From: Anaerofilum faecale
GTDB taxonomy: Bacteria > Bacillota > Clostridia > Oscillospirales > Ruminococcaceae
Direction of reading: 5' to 3'
Assembly (NCBI GenBank): GCA_019114265.1
Contig: DXFV01000029.1
Span: 62,001-126,000 of the forward strand
DNA: 64,000 nt
Shown: positions 7,581 through 16,888 of the stretch, piece after piece
How positions within the stretch are numbered: the first letter of the stretch is position 1
Layout: each line of letters starts with the position of its first letter
Notes under the pieces: model-generated
What the model was told of the DNA's origin: nothing
The model's input: only the letters and a program-made list of their open reading frames with translations
Databases searched by the model: none
Program-made: the position numbers and the translations under genes

Positions 7581-10500
7581 ATGTATCAGAAAGTGCCCAC
7601 AAGCCTCAATTTCGTGGAGCGCGAAAAGGACGTGGAACGGTTCTGGAAAGAGCGCCACATCTTCGAGAAAAGCATCGACAGCCGCAGGGAAGGCCCCACC
7701 TATATGTTCTACGACGGCCCTCCCACCGCCAACGGCAAGCCGCACATCGGCCACGTGGAGACCCGCGTCATCAAGGATATGATCCCCCGCTACCGCGCCA
7801 TGAAGGGCTACAAGGTGCCCCGCAAGGCCGGCTGGGACACCCACGGCCTGCCCGTGGAGCTGGAGGTGGAGAAGCTGCTGGGTCTGGACGGCAAGGAGCA
7901 GATCGAGCAGTACGGCCTGGAGCCCTTCATCGACAAGTGCAAGGAGAGCGTCTGGAAGTACAAGGGCATGTGGGAGGATTTCTCCAACACCGTGGGCTTC
8001 TGGGCCGACATGGACGACCCCTATGTCACCTACGACAACACCTTCATCGAATCCGAGTGGTGGGCGCTGAAGACTATCTGGGAAAAGGGCCTGCTGTACA
8101 AGGGCTTCAAGATCGTGCCCTACTGCCCCCGCTGCGGGACCCCGCTGTCCAGCCACGAGGTGGCGCAGGGCTATAAGGACGTGAAGGAGCGCAGCGCCAT
8201 CGCCCGGTTCCGCGCCAAGGGCGAGGAGGCCTACATCCTGGCCTGGACCACCACCCCCTGGACCCTGCCCTCCAACGTGGCGCTCTGCGTCAACCCGGCG
8301 GAGCAGTACGTCAAGGTCCGCATGAACGAGGACGGCACCGTGTATTACCTGGCCGCCGCCCTGGCCGACACCGTGCTGGGCGAAGGCGCCTACACCGTGC
8401 TGGAGAGCTGCGTCGGCAAGGACCTGGAGTACAAGGAGTACGAGCCGCTGTTCGATTTCGTCAGCCCGAAGGAAAAGTGCTGGTATGTCACCTGCGACAG
8501 CTACGTCACCCTCACCGACGGCACCGGCATCGTACACATCGCGCCCGCCTTTGGCAACGACGACTCCATCGTGGGCAAAAACTACGGCCTGCCCTTCGTG
8601 CAGCTGGTGGACGCCAAGGGCTGCATGACCAAGGAGACCAAGTGGGCCGGCATGTTCTGCAAGGACGCCGACAAAGAGGTGCTGAAAGATCTGGAGAGCC
8701 GCGGCCTGCTGTTCTCAGCCCCTGTGTTCGAGCACAGCTATCCCCACTGCTGGCGCTGCGACACCCCGCTGATCTACTACGCCCGCGACTCCTGGTTCAT
8801 CAAGATGACCGCCGTCAAGGACGACCTCATCCGCAACAACAACACCGTCAACTGGGTGCCCGAAAGCCTGGGCAAGGGCCGCTTCGGCGACTGGCTGGAA
8901 AACGTGCAGGACTGGGGCATCAGCCGCAACCGCTATTGGGGCACCCCGCTGAACATCTGGGAATGTGAGTGCGGCTGCCGTCACTCCGTCGGCAGCATCG
9001 AAGAGCTGAAATCGATGAGCGGCAACTGCCCCGACGACATCGAGCTGCACCGCCCGTACATCGACGCGGTCACCATCAAATGCCCCCAGTGCGGCAGGGA
9101 GATGCACCGCGTGCCCGAGGTGATCGACTGCTGGTTCGACTCCGGCTCGATGCCCTTCGCGCAGTACCACTACCCGTTCGAGAACAGGGAGCTGTTCGAG
9201 GCCCAGTTCCCGGCCGACTTCATCTCCGAGGCGGTGGACCAGACCCGCGGCTGGTTCTACTCCCTGATGGCCATTTCCACTCTGCTGTTCAACAAGGCCC
9301 CCTTCAAGAACGTCATCGTGATGGGCCATGTGCAGGACGAGAACGGCCAGAAGATGTCCAAGTCGAAGGGCAACGCCGTCGATCCGTTCGACGCGCTGCA
9401 GACCTACGGCGCCGATGCCATCCGCTGGTACTTCTACACCGCGGGCGCGCCCTGGCTGCCCAAGCGCTTCTCCGGCAAGGCCGTGCAGGAGGGCCAGCGC
9501 AAGTTCATGTCCACCCTGTGGAACACCTACGCTTTCTTTGTGCTGTACGCCAACATCGACCAGTTCGACGCCACCAAGTATACGCTGGACAGGGAGAGCC
9601 TGTCGGTGATGGACCGCTGGGTGCTGTCCAAGATGAACACGATGGTCAAGCTGGTGGACAAAAACCTGGACGGCTACGCCATCCCCGAGGCCGCCCGCGC
9701 CCTGCAGGAGTTCGTGGACGACCTGTCCAACTGGTATGTCCGCCGCAGCCGCGAGCGCTTCTGGGCCAAGGGCATGGAGCAGGACAAGATCAACGCCTAC
9801 ATGACCCTGTACACCGCGCTGGTCACCACCGCGAAGGCCGCCGCGCCGATGATCCCCTTCATGACCGAGAGCATCTACCAGAACCTGGTGCGCAGCCTGG
9901 ACCAGAGCGCTCCCGAAAGCGTGCATCTGTGCGACTTCCCCGCCGTGGACGAGAGCATGATCGACACCCAGCTGGAGTACGACATGGATCTGGTGCTGAA
10001 GGTGGTTGTGCTGGGCCGCGCCGCGCGCAACGGCGCCAACCGCAAGAACCGCCAGCCGCTGGCCGAGATGTTCGTCAAGGCCGACGAGACGCTGGGCGAG
10101 TTCTACCGTGAGATCATCGCCGACGAGCTGAACATCAAGAAGGTCACCTTCACCGACGATGTGTCCGCCTTCACCAACTACACCTTCAAGCCGCAGCTCA
10201 AGACGCTGGGCCCCAAGTACGGCAAGCAGCTGGGCGAGATCCGCAGCCTGCTGGCGAACCTGGACGGCAGCGCCGCCAAGAAGGAGCTGGACTCCACCGG
10301 CGTGCTGAAGCTGGAGCTGTCCACCGGCGTTATCGAGCTCACCGAGGCCGACCTGCTGATCGAGATGACCCGCAGCGAGCGCTACTTCTCGGTGGAGGAC
10401 GGCGGCGTGACCGTCGCCATCGACACCCAGCTCACCGACGAGCTGATCGAGGAGGGCTTTGTGCGCGAGATCGTCAGCAAGATCCAGACCATGCGCAAGG

Positions 10501-10700
10501 AAGCGGGCTTCAACGTGGAGGACCACATCACCGTCACGGTGGAGGGCAACGACCGCATCGCCGGCATCGTCTCCCGCAACCAGGCGGACGTGGCGGGCGA
10601 CACCCTGGCCGACGCCATCACCTGCGGCAAGGCAGAAGGCTACACCAAGGAGTGGGATGTGAACGGCGAGACCGTCACCCTCGGGGTGCAGAAGGTATAA
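7581..10700 (+). CDS. ileS: Isoleucyl-tRNA synthetase, long (IleS2-like) form
   Basis: 1039 aa class I synthetase attaching isoleucine to tRNA-Ile. The HIGH motif is seen in GKPHIGH near residue 59 and KMSKS in GQKMSKSKGN near 592. Cys-rich motifs CPRCG and CECGC...CPQCG occur in the middle. The length (~1040 rather than ~930) and C-terminal extension resemble the eukaryote-like IleS2 group, members of which tolerate mupirocin. The start at 7581 follows AAGGAGGAA; the frame runs back through the T-box leader but has no start there. A GC-rich hairpin (CGGGCGGC / GCCGCCCG) follows. Confidence 0.97.
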   Translation: MYQKVPTSLNFVEREKDVERFWKERHIFEKSIDSRREGPTYMFYDGPPTANGKPHIGHVETRVIKDMIPRYRAMKGYKVPRKAGWDTHGLPVELEVEKLLGLDGKEQIEQYGLEPFIDKCKESVWKYKGMWEDFSNTVGFWADMDDPYVTYDNTFIESEWWALKTIWEKGLLYKGFKIVPYCPRCGTPLSSHEVAQGYKDVKERSAIARFRAKGEEAYILAWTTTPWTLPSNVALCVNPAEQYVKVRMNEDGTVYYLAAALADTVLGEGAYTVLESCVGKDLEYKEYEPLFDFVSPKEKCWYVTCDSYVTLTDGTGIVHIAPAFGNDDSIVGKNYGLPFVQLVDAKGCMTKETKWAGMFCKDADKEVLKDLESRGLLFSAPVFEHSYPHCWRCDTPLIYYARDSWFIKMTAVKDDLIRNNNTVNWVPESLGKGRFGDWLENVQDWGISRNRYWGTPLNIWECECGCRHSVGSIEELKSMSGNCPDDIELHRPYIDAVTIKCPQCGREMHRVPEVIDCWFDSGSMPFAQYHYPFENRELFEAQFPADFISEAVDQTRGWFYSLMAISTLLFNKAPFKNVIVMGHVQDENGQKMSKSKGNAVDPFDALQTYGADAIRWYFYTAGAPWLPKRFSGKAVQEGQRKFMSTLWNTYAFFVLYANIDQFDATKYTLDRESLSVMDRWVLSKMNTMVKLVDKNLDGYAIPEAARALQEFVDDLSNWYVRRSRERFWAKGMEQDKINAYMTLYTALVTTAKAAAPMIPFMTESIYQNLVRSLDQSAPESVHLCDFPAVDESMIDTQLEYDMDLVLKVVVLGRAARNGANRKNRQPLAEMFVKADETLGEFYREIIADELNIKKVTFTDDVSAFTNYTFKPQLKTLGPKYGKQLGEIRSLLANLDGSAAKKELDSTGVLKLELSTGVIELTEADLLIEMTRSERYFSVEDGGVTVAIDTQLTDELIEEGFVREIVSKIQTMRKEAGFNVEDHITVTVEGNDRIAGIVSRNQADVAGDTLADAITCGKAEGYTKEWDVNGETVTLGVQKV

Positions 10701-10728
10701 CGCCTTCGCAAAACAGAAGCAGGAACCA

Positions 10729-10763
10729 CGGGCGGCTCCTTGTGCGCAGGGGGCCGCCCGTTT
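10729..10763 (+). terminator. Possible terminator after ileS
   Basis: An eight-base-pair stem, CGGGCGGC / GCCGCCCG, with a 16-base loop and a short TTT tail. The weak T tract makes it uncertain. Confidence 0.45.
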
Positions 10764-10883
10764 ACCGTGGCGGCGCCGGTTGTGCGGGGCGGGCCGCAAA
10801 AGGGAAATTTTGTTTGAGGATACCATTGCCGCCATCAAGAAGCCGGGCGCCGGCTTCCCACGGCGGGATAAAAGGAGAAAGCG

Positions 10884-11534
10884 ATGTACAAATACGCCAT
10901 TTTCGATCTGGACGGGACGCTGGTGGACTCGATGCCGATGTGGTGCCGTCTGCCGACCGAATACCTTCAGCGCAAGGGCGCGCAGCCGCGGCCGGATCTG
11001 CTGGAACAGATCGCGGTGCGCACGCTGCCCGAGTCGGTGCTGTATATAAAGGAAGCCTACGCCCTTTCCGAGCCCCCCGAGCAGATCGCCGGGGAACTGG
11101 GCGAGATGGCCTTCGAGCAATATCGCACCAGCGTCCCCGCAAAGCCCCATGTGGCGCAGGCATTGGAGCAGCTGCGCCGGGCCGGAGTGGTGATGTGCGT
11201 GGCCTCCGCCAGCGAGTACGAACAGATCCGCGCCGTGCTGGAACGCCTGGGCCTGCTGGACTATTTTGCGTTCCTCCACACCTGCACGCTGGCGGGCGCG
11301 GGAAAGCACAAGCCGGACATCTTCCTGCAAAGCCTTGCCCGGATGGGCGGCACAGACCCGGCCGAAGCGGTGGTGTTCGAGGACAGCCTCTATTCCGCCC
11401 AAACCGCAAAAGCGGCCGGGTTTGCGGTGGCAGGTGTGGCGGATGCGTTTTCCGCCGCCAACGCCCCCCGGCTGAAAAGCCTGTGCGACTTCTGGTGTGA
11501 GGATGCCTCCCGCTGGCCGGAGATCTTCCGGTAA
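10884..11534 (+). CDS. HAD superfamily hydrolase (beta-phosphoglucomutase-like)
   Basis: 216 aa cytoplasmic phosphatase or phosphomutase. Motif I is FDLDGTLVDS (nucleophile Asp near residue 8), the helical cap follows (MPMWCRLPTEYLQRKG), motif II is CVASAS, Lys is in GKHKPDIF, and motif III/IV is VVFEDSLYSAQTAKAAG. The start follows AAAGGAGAAAG. It stands between ileS and the PBP gene with its own leader; the substrate cannot be told from sequence. Confidence 0.88.
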   Translation: MYKYAIFDLDGTLVDSMPMWCRLPTEYLQRKGAQPRPDLLEQIAVRTLPESVLYIKEAYALSEPPEQIAGELGEMAFEQYRTSVPAKPHVAQALEQLRRAGVVMCVASASEYEQIRAVLERLGLLDYFAFLHTCTLAGAGKHKPDIFLQSLARMGGTDPAEAVVFEDSLYSAQTAKAAGFAVAGVADAFSAANAPRLKSLCDFWCEDASRWPEIFR

Positions 11535-11623
11535 TAGACGGAACGTTTCTCCTCGGCCGCGCCGAAAAAAGCAGTTCACTCTGCGCCACGGGAAGGCATT
11601 CGATGGGGCAGAGCACCGGCGGT

Positions 11624-11682
11624 CTCCTCCCAAGGCTTCCCCTTGGGGGGAAGCTGTCCCCCGCAGGGGGACGGATGAGGGG
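11624..11682 (+). repeat. REP-like intergenic palindromic element
   Basis: Two adjacent hairpins, GCTTCCCC/GGGGAAGC (11635-11654) and GTCCCCC/GGGGGAC (11656-11672), are flanked by CTCCTCCC and GATGAGGGG. This layout resembles an abundant intergenic repeat of Ruminococcaceae genomes. The 290-base gap between the HAD and PBP genes holds this element and one terminator-like hairpin, and nothing else recognisable. Confidence 0.6.
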
Positions 11683-11727
11683 AAAGCCATCCCCCCGCTC
11701 AAAGCCCCCATTTTCTCACAGACCGCA

Positions 11728-11764
11728 CCCTCCCCGCGCAGAGCGCAGGGAGGGCTTTCTGTTT
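11728..11764 (+). terminator. Terminator-like hairpin upstream of the PBP gene
   Basis: CCCTCCC (11728-11734) pairs with GGGAGGG (11748-11754), followed by CTTTCTGTTT. It may end transcripts from the HAD hydrolase gene. Confidence 0.4.
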
Positions 11765-11823
11765 ACCCCGCGCGGTTTCTGCCCACACTCTCACAGGCGA
11801 AAAAAGGGCAGGGGGGATGCGCC

Positions 11824-13470
11824 GTGTCGGAAAAAAGGCTGCTGGTGGTGTTCGGGATATTCCTGGCGATGTTCGGGGTGGTGATGGGGCGGCTGTTCCT
11901 GCTGGCCTCCAACACCGAGTACGCCGCCAGAGCCAGAGAGCAGACGGTGTCCACGCTGGAACTGCCCGCCGAGCGCGGCAACATCTACGACTGCAACGGC
12001 CAGAAGCTCACCGGCGCGGTGGAGCAGTGGTATGCGCTGGCGGTGCCGGGCGACGCGGTCTATACCACCCTTTTCGACTACGTGCCCTATGCCTACCAGT
12101 CGCTGCTGTATCAGAAGGCCCGGCAGGCGGCCAGCCCGTTTCTCATCCCGGTGGAGCGCGACCTCTCCTCCCTCGGGGTCTATTCGGTGCACCAGGCGCG
12201 GCGCAGTTTGCCGCTGCCCATCGCGGTGCACCTGCTGGGGTATCTGGACGGGGAAGGACACGGCGTCACCGGCATCGAGGCCGCGTTCGACGACATCCTG
12301 TGGCGCGGCGAAAGCCAGACGGTCACCTGCATCACCACCGCGCGGGGGAGCCTTCTGCAGGACACAGACCCGCAGCTGCGGACCGTCGCCCCCAACGGGA
12401 AGGGCGTGCAGCTGACGCTGGACACGGCGGTGCAGCGGGTGGCGGAAGGGGTGGCCGGCGGGATGGAAAAGGGGTGCATCCTCGTGCTGGACACCGCCGA
12501 CTGCGCCATCCGCGCCGCCGTCAGCGTCCCCTCCTACGACCCGAACCGGGTGTCCGCCAGCATCGACGCCGAGAACTCCCCGCTGGTCAACCGCTGTTTT
12601 GCGGCCTATAACGTCGGTTCGGTTTTCAAGCCGCTGCTGGCCGCCGCCGCGCTGGACGCGGGGTGGGACGCCGGGCAGCTGTATGAGTGCAAGGGCTGGA
12701 TCGAGGTGGACGGCCAGGTCTACCGCTGCGCGCAGGGCGTCGCCCACGGCACCGTCGATCTGGAGCAGGCGCTGGAGCAGAGCTGCAACGGCTATTTCGT
12801 GCAGCTGGGCCAGTGGCTGGGCGGCGAAAGAGCGCTGCAGGCCGCCCGGGCGGCGGGGTTTGGGGAGGAGGTGTACCTCGCGCCCGGCTACAAATCGGCG
12901 CCGGGCACGCTGCCGTCGGAGGAGGCCATCTCCAGCAGCGGCGAACTGGCGAACTTCAGCTTTGGCCAGGGGCAGCTCACCGGCACCCCGCTGCAGGTGG
13001 CGGCGATGATGAACGCGCTGGCGTCGGACGGCGTCTGGCGCGCCCCGTATCTGGTGCAGGGGACGGTGGACGAGGCGACGGGGGAAACCTCCCCCCTGCA
13101 ATACGCGGGCAGCAGCCGCCGGGTGACGACCAAAGCCACCGCCGCCGCCCTGCGGGGGATGCTGGGCGAGGTGGTGCGGGAGGGCCTGGGCCAGAAGGCG
13201 ATGCCGTCGGACGGCAGCGCGGGCGGCAAGACCGGCACCGCGCAGACCGGCCGCTTTTCCCCCGGCGGCGAGGAATACACCGATTTGTGGTTTGCCGGGT
13301 TCTGGCCGCTGGAGCACCCGCGCTACACCATCGTGGTGATGCTGGACGAAACCACCGCCCTCAGCTCCGAGGCGGCCGTGCTGTTCGCCCGGATGTGCGA
13401 CGGACTGCGCTATCTCGACGCCCCCGAAACGGATATTGACAAAGAAAGCGCGGATGCGTATAATGGATAA
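11824..13470 (+). CDS. Class B penicillin-binding protein (peptidoglycan transpeptidase)
   Basis: 548 aa membrane-anchored D,D-transpeptidase. A signal-anchor lies near residues 5-25 (LLVVFGIFLAMFGVVMGRLFLL). The catalytic motifs are S266-V-F-K269, S320-C-N322 and K469-T-G471. The N-terminal dimerisation region includes ERGNIYDCNGQKL. It is shorter than SpoVD/FtsI and lacks PASTA domains, so its place between division, elongation and spore-cortex synthesis is open. The GTG start is chosen from AGGGGGG just upstream and the anchor that follows. The alaS promoter lies inside its last codons. Confidence 0.88.
   Translation: MSEKRLLVVFGIFLAMFGVVMGRLFLLASNTEYAARAREQTVSTLELPAERGNIYDCNGQKLTGAVEQWYALAVPGDAVYTTLFDYVPYAYQSLLYQKARQAASPFLIPVERDLSSLGVYSVHQARRSLPLPIAVHLLGYLDGEGHGVTGIEAAFDDILWRGESQTVTCITTARGSLLQDTDPQLRTVAPNGKGVQLTLDTAVQRVAEGVAGGMEKGCILVLDTADCAIRAAVSVPSYDPNRVSASIDAENSPLVNRCFAAYNVGSVFKPLLAAAALDAGWDAGQLYECKGWIEVDGQVYRCAQGVAHGTVDLEQALEQSCNGYFVQLGQWLGGERALQAARAAGFGEEVYLAPGYKSAPGTLPSEEAISSSGELANFSFGQGQLTGTPLQVAAMMNALASDGVWRAPYLVQGTVDEATGETSPLQYAGSSRRVTTKATAAALRGMLGEVVREGLGQKAMPSDGSAGGKTGTAQTGRFSPGGEEYTDLWFAGFWPLEHPRYTIVVMLDETTALSSEAAVLFARMCDGLRYLDAPETDIDKESADAYNG
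13436..13464 (+). promoter_or_regulatory. Consensus sigma-A promoter of alaS, inside the 3' end of the PBP gene
   Basis: TTGACA (13436-13441), 17 bases, TATAAT (13459-13464): an exact consensus promoter overlapping the last 35 bases of the PBP coding region. Transcription would start near 13471, right at the T-box leader. Confidence 0.88.
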
Positions 13471-13471
13471 C

Positions 13472-13720
13472 GTAATATGCAACCATGGCGCAGATGGGGC
13501 CAAGGGCTGCACAGCGCAATCCAGAGAGGGGCCGGTATGGTGCAAGGCCCGTGTGCGCGGCAGCCGGATGCCACCCCGGAGCTTCCGGCGAGAGCCGGGC
13601 GTAAACACGGCGTTAACGTGTGCAAAGCGGCGGTGCGTTGTTCGCATCGCAAACCGGGTGGTACCACGGAGCGTTTCTGTATGGCCTTCGTCCCTGTATA
13701 AGGGGCGGAGGCCTATCATT
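13472..13720 (+). promoter_or_regulatory. T-box riboswitch leader of alaS
   Basis: The T-box CGGGTGGTACCACGG is at 13655-13669. The terminator hairpin GGCCTTCGTCCCT / AGGGGCGGAGGCC (13683-13713) is followed by TATCATTTT. Stem I shows the distal AGAGAGGGGCC...GGTGCAAGGCCC pattern. The specifier region GGAT-GCC-ACCCCGGAGC presents GCC (13570-13572), an alanine codon. Confidence 0.9.
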
Positions 13721-13767
13721 TTGCCGCCGGCTGCATCCCAATCTTGAATCACGAGGAGAATCACACC

Positions 13768-16431
13768 ATGCAATGGACCGGATTGAATGAATTGCGCGAA
13801 AAATACCTGTCTTTCTTCGAGAGCAAGGGTCATCTGCGCCTGGGCAGCTTCCCGCTGGTCCCGAAGGACGACAACAGCCTGCTGCTGATCAACAGCGGCA
13901 TGGCGCCCATGAAGAAGTGGTTCCTGGGCCAGGAGGAGCCTCCCCGCCACCGCGTCACCACCTGCCAGAAGTGCATCCGCACCCCGGACATCGAGCGCGT
14001 GGGCATCACCGCCCGCCACGGCACCTACTTCGAGATGCTGGGCAACTTCAGCTTCCAGGACTACTTCAAGCGCGAGGCCACCGCCTGGGCCTGGGAGTTC
14101 CTCACCAAGGTGCTGGAGATCCCCGCCGAGCTGCTGTACATCTCGGTGTACGAGGAGGACGACGAGGCCTGGGACATCTGGGTGAACGAGGTGGGCATCG
14201 ACCCCTCCCACATGGTCCGCTTCGGCAAGGAGGACAACTTCTGGGAGCACGGTTCCGGCCCCTGCGGCCCCTGCAGCGAGATCTACTTCGACCGCGGCCC
14301 CGAGCACGGCTGCGGCAAGCCCGGCTGTAAGGTGGGCTGCGACTGCGACCGCTACATGGAGGTCTGGAACCTGGTGTTCAGCCAGTTCGATTCCGACGGC
14401 AAGGGCACCTACACCCGTCTGGAGCGCCCCAACATCGACACCGGCATGGGCCTGGAGCGCCTGGCCTGCGTGATGCAGAACGTGGGCAACCTGTTCGAGG
14501 TGGACACTGTGCAGGCCACCCTGCACAAGGTGGAGCAGATCGCCGGCAAGACCTACGGCGCCAGCGACAAGGAGGACATCTCCATCCGCGTCATCACCGA
14601 CCACATCCGTTCCACCACCTTCATGGTCAGCGACGGCATCCTGCCCTCCAACGCGGGCCGCGGCTATGTGCTGCGCCGCCTGCTGCGCCGCGCCGCGCGC
14701 CACGGCCGCATGCTGGGCATCACCCGCCCCTTCCTGACCGAGCTGGTGGACACCGTGATCGAGGCCAACAAAGCGGGCTATCCCGAGCTGGCCGAGCACG
14801 CCGACTACATCAAGAAGGTGATCGGCACCGAGGAGGAGAGCTTCTACAAGACCATCGACCAGGGCCTGTCCATCCTCAACGGCATCATCAACGGCATCGA
14901 GAAGGCCGCCGCCAAGGGCAGGGAGCGCATCCTGTCCGGCCTGGACGCCTTCAAGCTGAACGACACCTTCGGCTTCCCGCTGGATCTCACCAAGGAGATC
15001 GCCGCCGAGGCCGGCATCCAGGTGGACGAGGAGGGCTTCCGCGCCGAGATGCAGAAGCAGAAGGACAAAGCCCGTGCCGACCGCCTGTCCCGCGATATCT
15101 CCGGCTGGACCACCGACCTGTTCGGCGAGGTGGACGCCGCCGCCACCCAGTTCACCGGCTACGACAAGCTGGAGGACACCGCCGCCGTGGTGGCCCTGGC
15201 CGACGGCGAGAGCCTGGCCGACGCCATCGAGGCCGACGGCGAGGAACGCGACGGCGTTCTGGTGGTGCTGGACCGCACCCCGTTCTATGCCGAGAGCGGC
15301 GGCCAGGTGGCCGATACCGGCGTCATCACCGCCGGTTCTGCCCGTCTGCGCGTGCAGGCCGTGAAAAAGACCCCGAAGGGCTTCTTCGTGCACTCCTGCG
15401 TGCTGGAGGAGGGTGCTGTGAAGGTGGGCGACACCGTCACCGCCTCGGTGGACACCGCCCGCCGCGCCGCCATCGCCCGCAACCACACCAGCGCCCACCT
15501 GCTGCAGAAGGCGCTGCGCGAGGTGCTGGGCGACCACGTGCACCAGGCCGGTTCCTATGAGGACGACGAGCGCGTCCGCTTCGACTTCACCCACTTCAGC
15601 GCGGTCACTCCCGAGGAGCTGGCCCGTGTGGAGAAGATCGTGAACGACAAGATCTTCGAGGCGCTGGACGTGAACGTGCAGACCATGCCCATCGAGGAGG
15701 CCAAGAAGATGGGCGCGATGGCGCTGTTCGGCGAGAAGTACGGCGACGTCGTCCGCGTGGTGGACATCAACAACTGGTCCACCGAGTTCTGCGGCGGCAC
15801 CCACGTGAAGAACACCGCCCAGCTGGGCAGCTTCAAGATCCTCAGCGAGGCCAGCGTGGCCGCCGGTATCCGCCGCATCGAGGGCACCACCGGCTACGGC
15901 GTGCTGCGCCTGCTGGACGAGCGCACCCGGATGCTGCACGACACCGCTGCCAGCCTCAAGGTGGCCAACCTGCACGACCTGCCCGCCCGCTCCGCCGCGA
16001 TGGCCGCCGAGGTCAAGAGCCTGAACAAGGAGCTGGCCGAGATGAAGGCCGCAGCGGCCGCCTCCCAGATCGACGGCCTGTTCGAGAAGGCCGAGGATGT
16101 GGAGGGCGTGCGCATCATCAGCGCCTTCTTCACCGGCACCGACTCCGAGGCCCTGCGCAGTATGTGCGAGAAGATCCGCGACAAGGCCCCCGCCTCCGTG
16201 GCCGCTCTGTGCGCCCGGAACGACGGCAAGACCACTCTGGCCGTGTCGGTGGGCAAGGAGGCCCAGGCGCGCGGCCTGAAGGCCGGCGTGCTGGTCAAGG
16301 CGATCGCCGCGGTGGCCGGCGGCAACGGCGGCGGCAAGCCCGACATGGCGATGGCCGGCATCAAGGACGCCTCCAGGATCGACGATGCCCTGGCCGCCGT
16401 GCCCGGCATCGTGCGCGAGAACCTGAAATAA
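13768..16431 (+). CDS. alaS: Alanyl-tRNA synthetase
   Basis: 887 aa class II synthetase. The aminoacylation core is N-terminal (motif LLLINSGMAPMKKWF; RHGTYFEMLGNFSF; GSGPCGPCSEIYFDRG). The editing domain carries HTSAHLLQKALREVLG and the zinc-binding CGGTHV. The C-terminal C-Ala domain is glycine-rich (GGNGGGKPDMAMAG). The start at 13768 follows GAGGAGA. It is controlled by the T-box leader upstream; the HIT protein gene follows after 75 bases that hold a GC-rich inverted repeat. Confidence 0.97.
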   Translation: MQWTGLNELREKYLSFFESKGHLRLGSFPLVPKDDNSLLLINSGMAPMKKWFLGQEEPPRHRVTTCQKCIRTPDIERVGITARHGTYFEMLGNFSFQDYFKREATAWAWEFLTKVLEIPAELLYISVYEEDDEAWDIWVNEVGIDPSHMVRFGKEDNFWEHGSGPCGPCSEIYFDRGPEHGCGKPGCKVGCDCDRYMEVWNLVFSQFDSDGKGTYTRLERPNIDTGMGLERLACVMQNVGNLFEVDTVQATLHKVEQIAGKTYGASDKEDISIRVITDHIRSTTFMVSDGILPSNAGRGYVLRRLLRRAARHGRMLGITRPFLTELVDTVIEANKAGYPELAEHADYIKKVIGTEEESFYKTIDQGLSILNGIINGIEKAAAKGRERILSGLDAFKLNDTFGFPLDLTKEIAAEAGIQVDEEGFRAEMQKQKDKARADRLSRDISGWTTDLFGEVDAAATQFTGYDKLEDTAAVVALADGESLADAIEADGEERDGVLVVLDRTPFYAESGGQVADTGVITAGSARLRVQAVKKTPKGFFVHSCVLEEGAVKVGDTVTASVDTARRAAIARNHTSAHLLQKALREVLGDHVHQAGSYEDDERVRFDFTHFSAVTPEELARVEKIVNDKIFEALDVNVQTMPIEEAKKMGAMALFGEKYGDVVRVVDINNWSTEFCGGTHVKNTAQLGSFKILSEASVAAGIRRIEGTTGYGVLRLLDERTRMLHDTAASLKVANLHDLPARSAAMAAEVKSLNKELAEMKAAAAASQIDGLFEKAEDVEGVRIISAFFTGTDSEALRSMCEKIRDKAPASVAALCARNDGKTTLAVSVGKEAQARGLKAGVLVKAIAAVAGGNGGGKPDMAMAGIKDASRIDDALAAVPGIVRENLK

Positions 16432-16506
16432 GATCCCGCCCCGCCCGGCCCGCCCGGGCGGGCATCCCCGCTTTTTCATCCAAACCGAAAGGAGCGTGCC
16501 GAAACA

Positions 16507-16845
16507 ATGGATTGTCTGTTCTGCAAGATGGTCGCCGGGGAGATCCCGGTGAACAAGGTGTATGAGGACGAGCAGGTCCTGGCCTTCCACGACATCGACC
16601 CGCAGGCGCCGGTGCATTTTCTGGTCATCCCCAAACAGCACCTCGACTCTCCCGCCGCCATCACCGAGAAAAACGCGGCGCTGGTGGGCCATATCTTCGC
16701 GGTGATCGCGAAGCTGGCCGGGGAGCTGGGGCTGGAAAACGGCTACCGCGTGGTCACCAACTGCGGCGCCGACGGCGGCCAGAGCGTGCAGCACCTGCAT
16801 TTTCACGTGCTGGCCAAGCGCAGTCTGGCATGGCCTCCGGGCTGA
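16507..16845 (+). CDS. HIT family nucleotide hydrolase (HinT-like)
   Basis: 112 aa, the usual length of HinT. The histidine triad HLHFHVLAKR near residue 98 is the active site for cleaving purine nucleoside phosphoramidates and aminoacyl-adenylates. The N-terminal CLFC pair (DCLFCKMVAGEIP) can bind zinc in this family. Placement after alaS is common; HinT can hydrolyse aminoacyl-AMP leaked by synthetases, though that link here is inference. Confidence 0.93.
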   Translation: MDCLFCKMVAGEIPVNKVYEDEQVLAFHDIDPQAPVHFLVIPKQHLDSPAAITEKNAALVGHIFAVIAKLAGELGLENGYRVVTNCGADGGQSVQHLHFHVLAKRSLAWPPG

Positions 16846-16888
16846 TGCCGCGCCCGCTGTTACACATCCAGTAAGGAGGGAAATTCCT

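Noticed and set aside
16440..16478. GC-rich inverted repeat between alaS and the HIT gene as a terminator
   Set aside because: The pairing is ambiguous within a CCCGCCCGGGCGGG-type stretch and the T tract is separated from it. The HIT gene also lies close enough to be cotranscribed, so I did not list it.
11791..16806. Very long open frame antisense to the PBP and alaS genes, and similar long antisense frames over ileS, the hydrogenase operon, ptsG and the hem genes
   Set aside because: They lie opposite well-identified genes in GC-rich sequence, have low-complexity His/Gly/Ala/Arg-rich translations and no plausible starts. They are by-products of codon bias.
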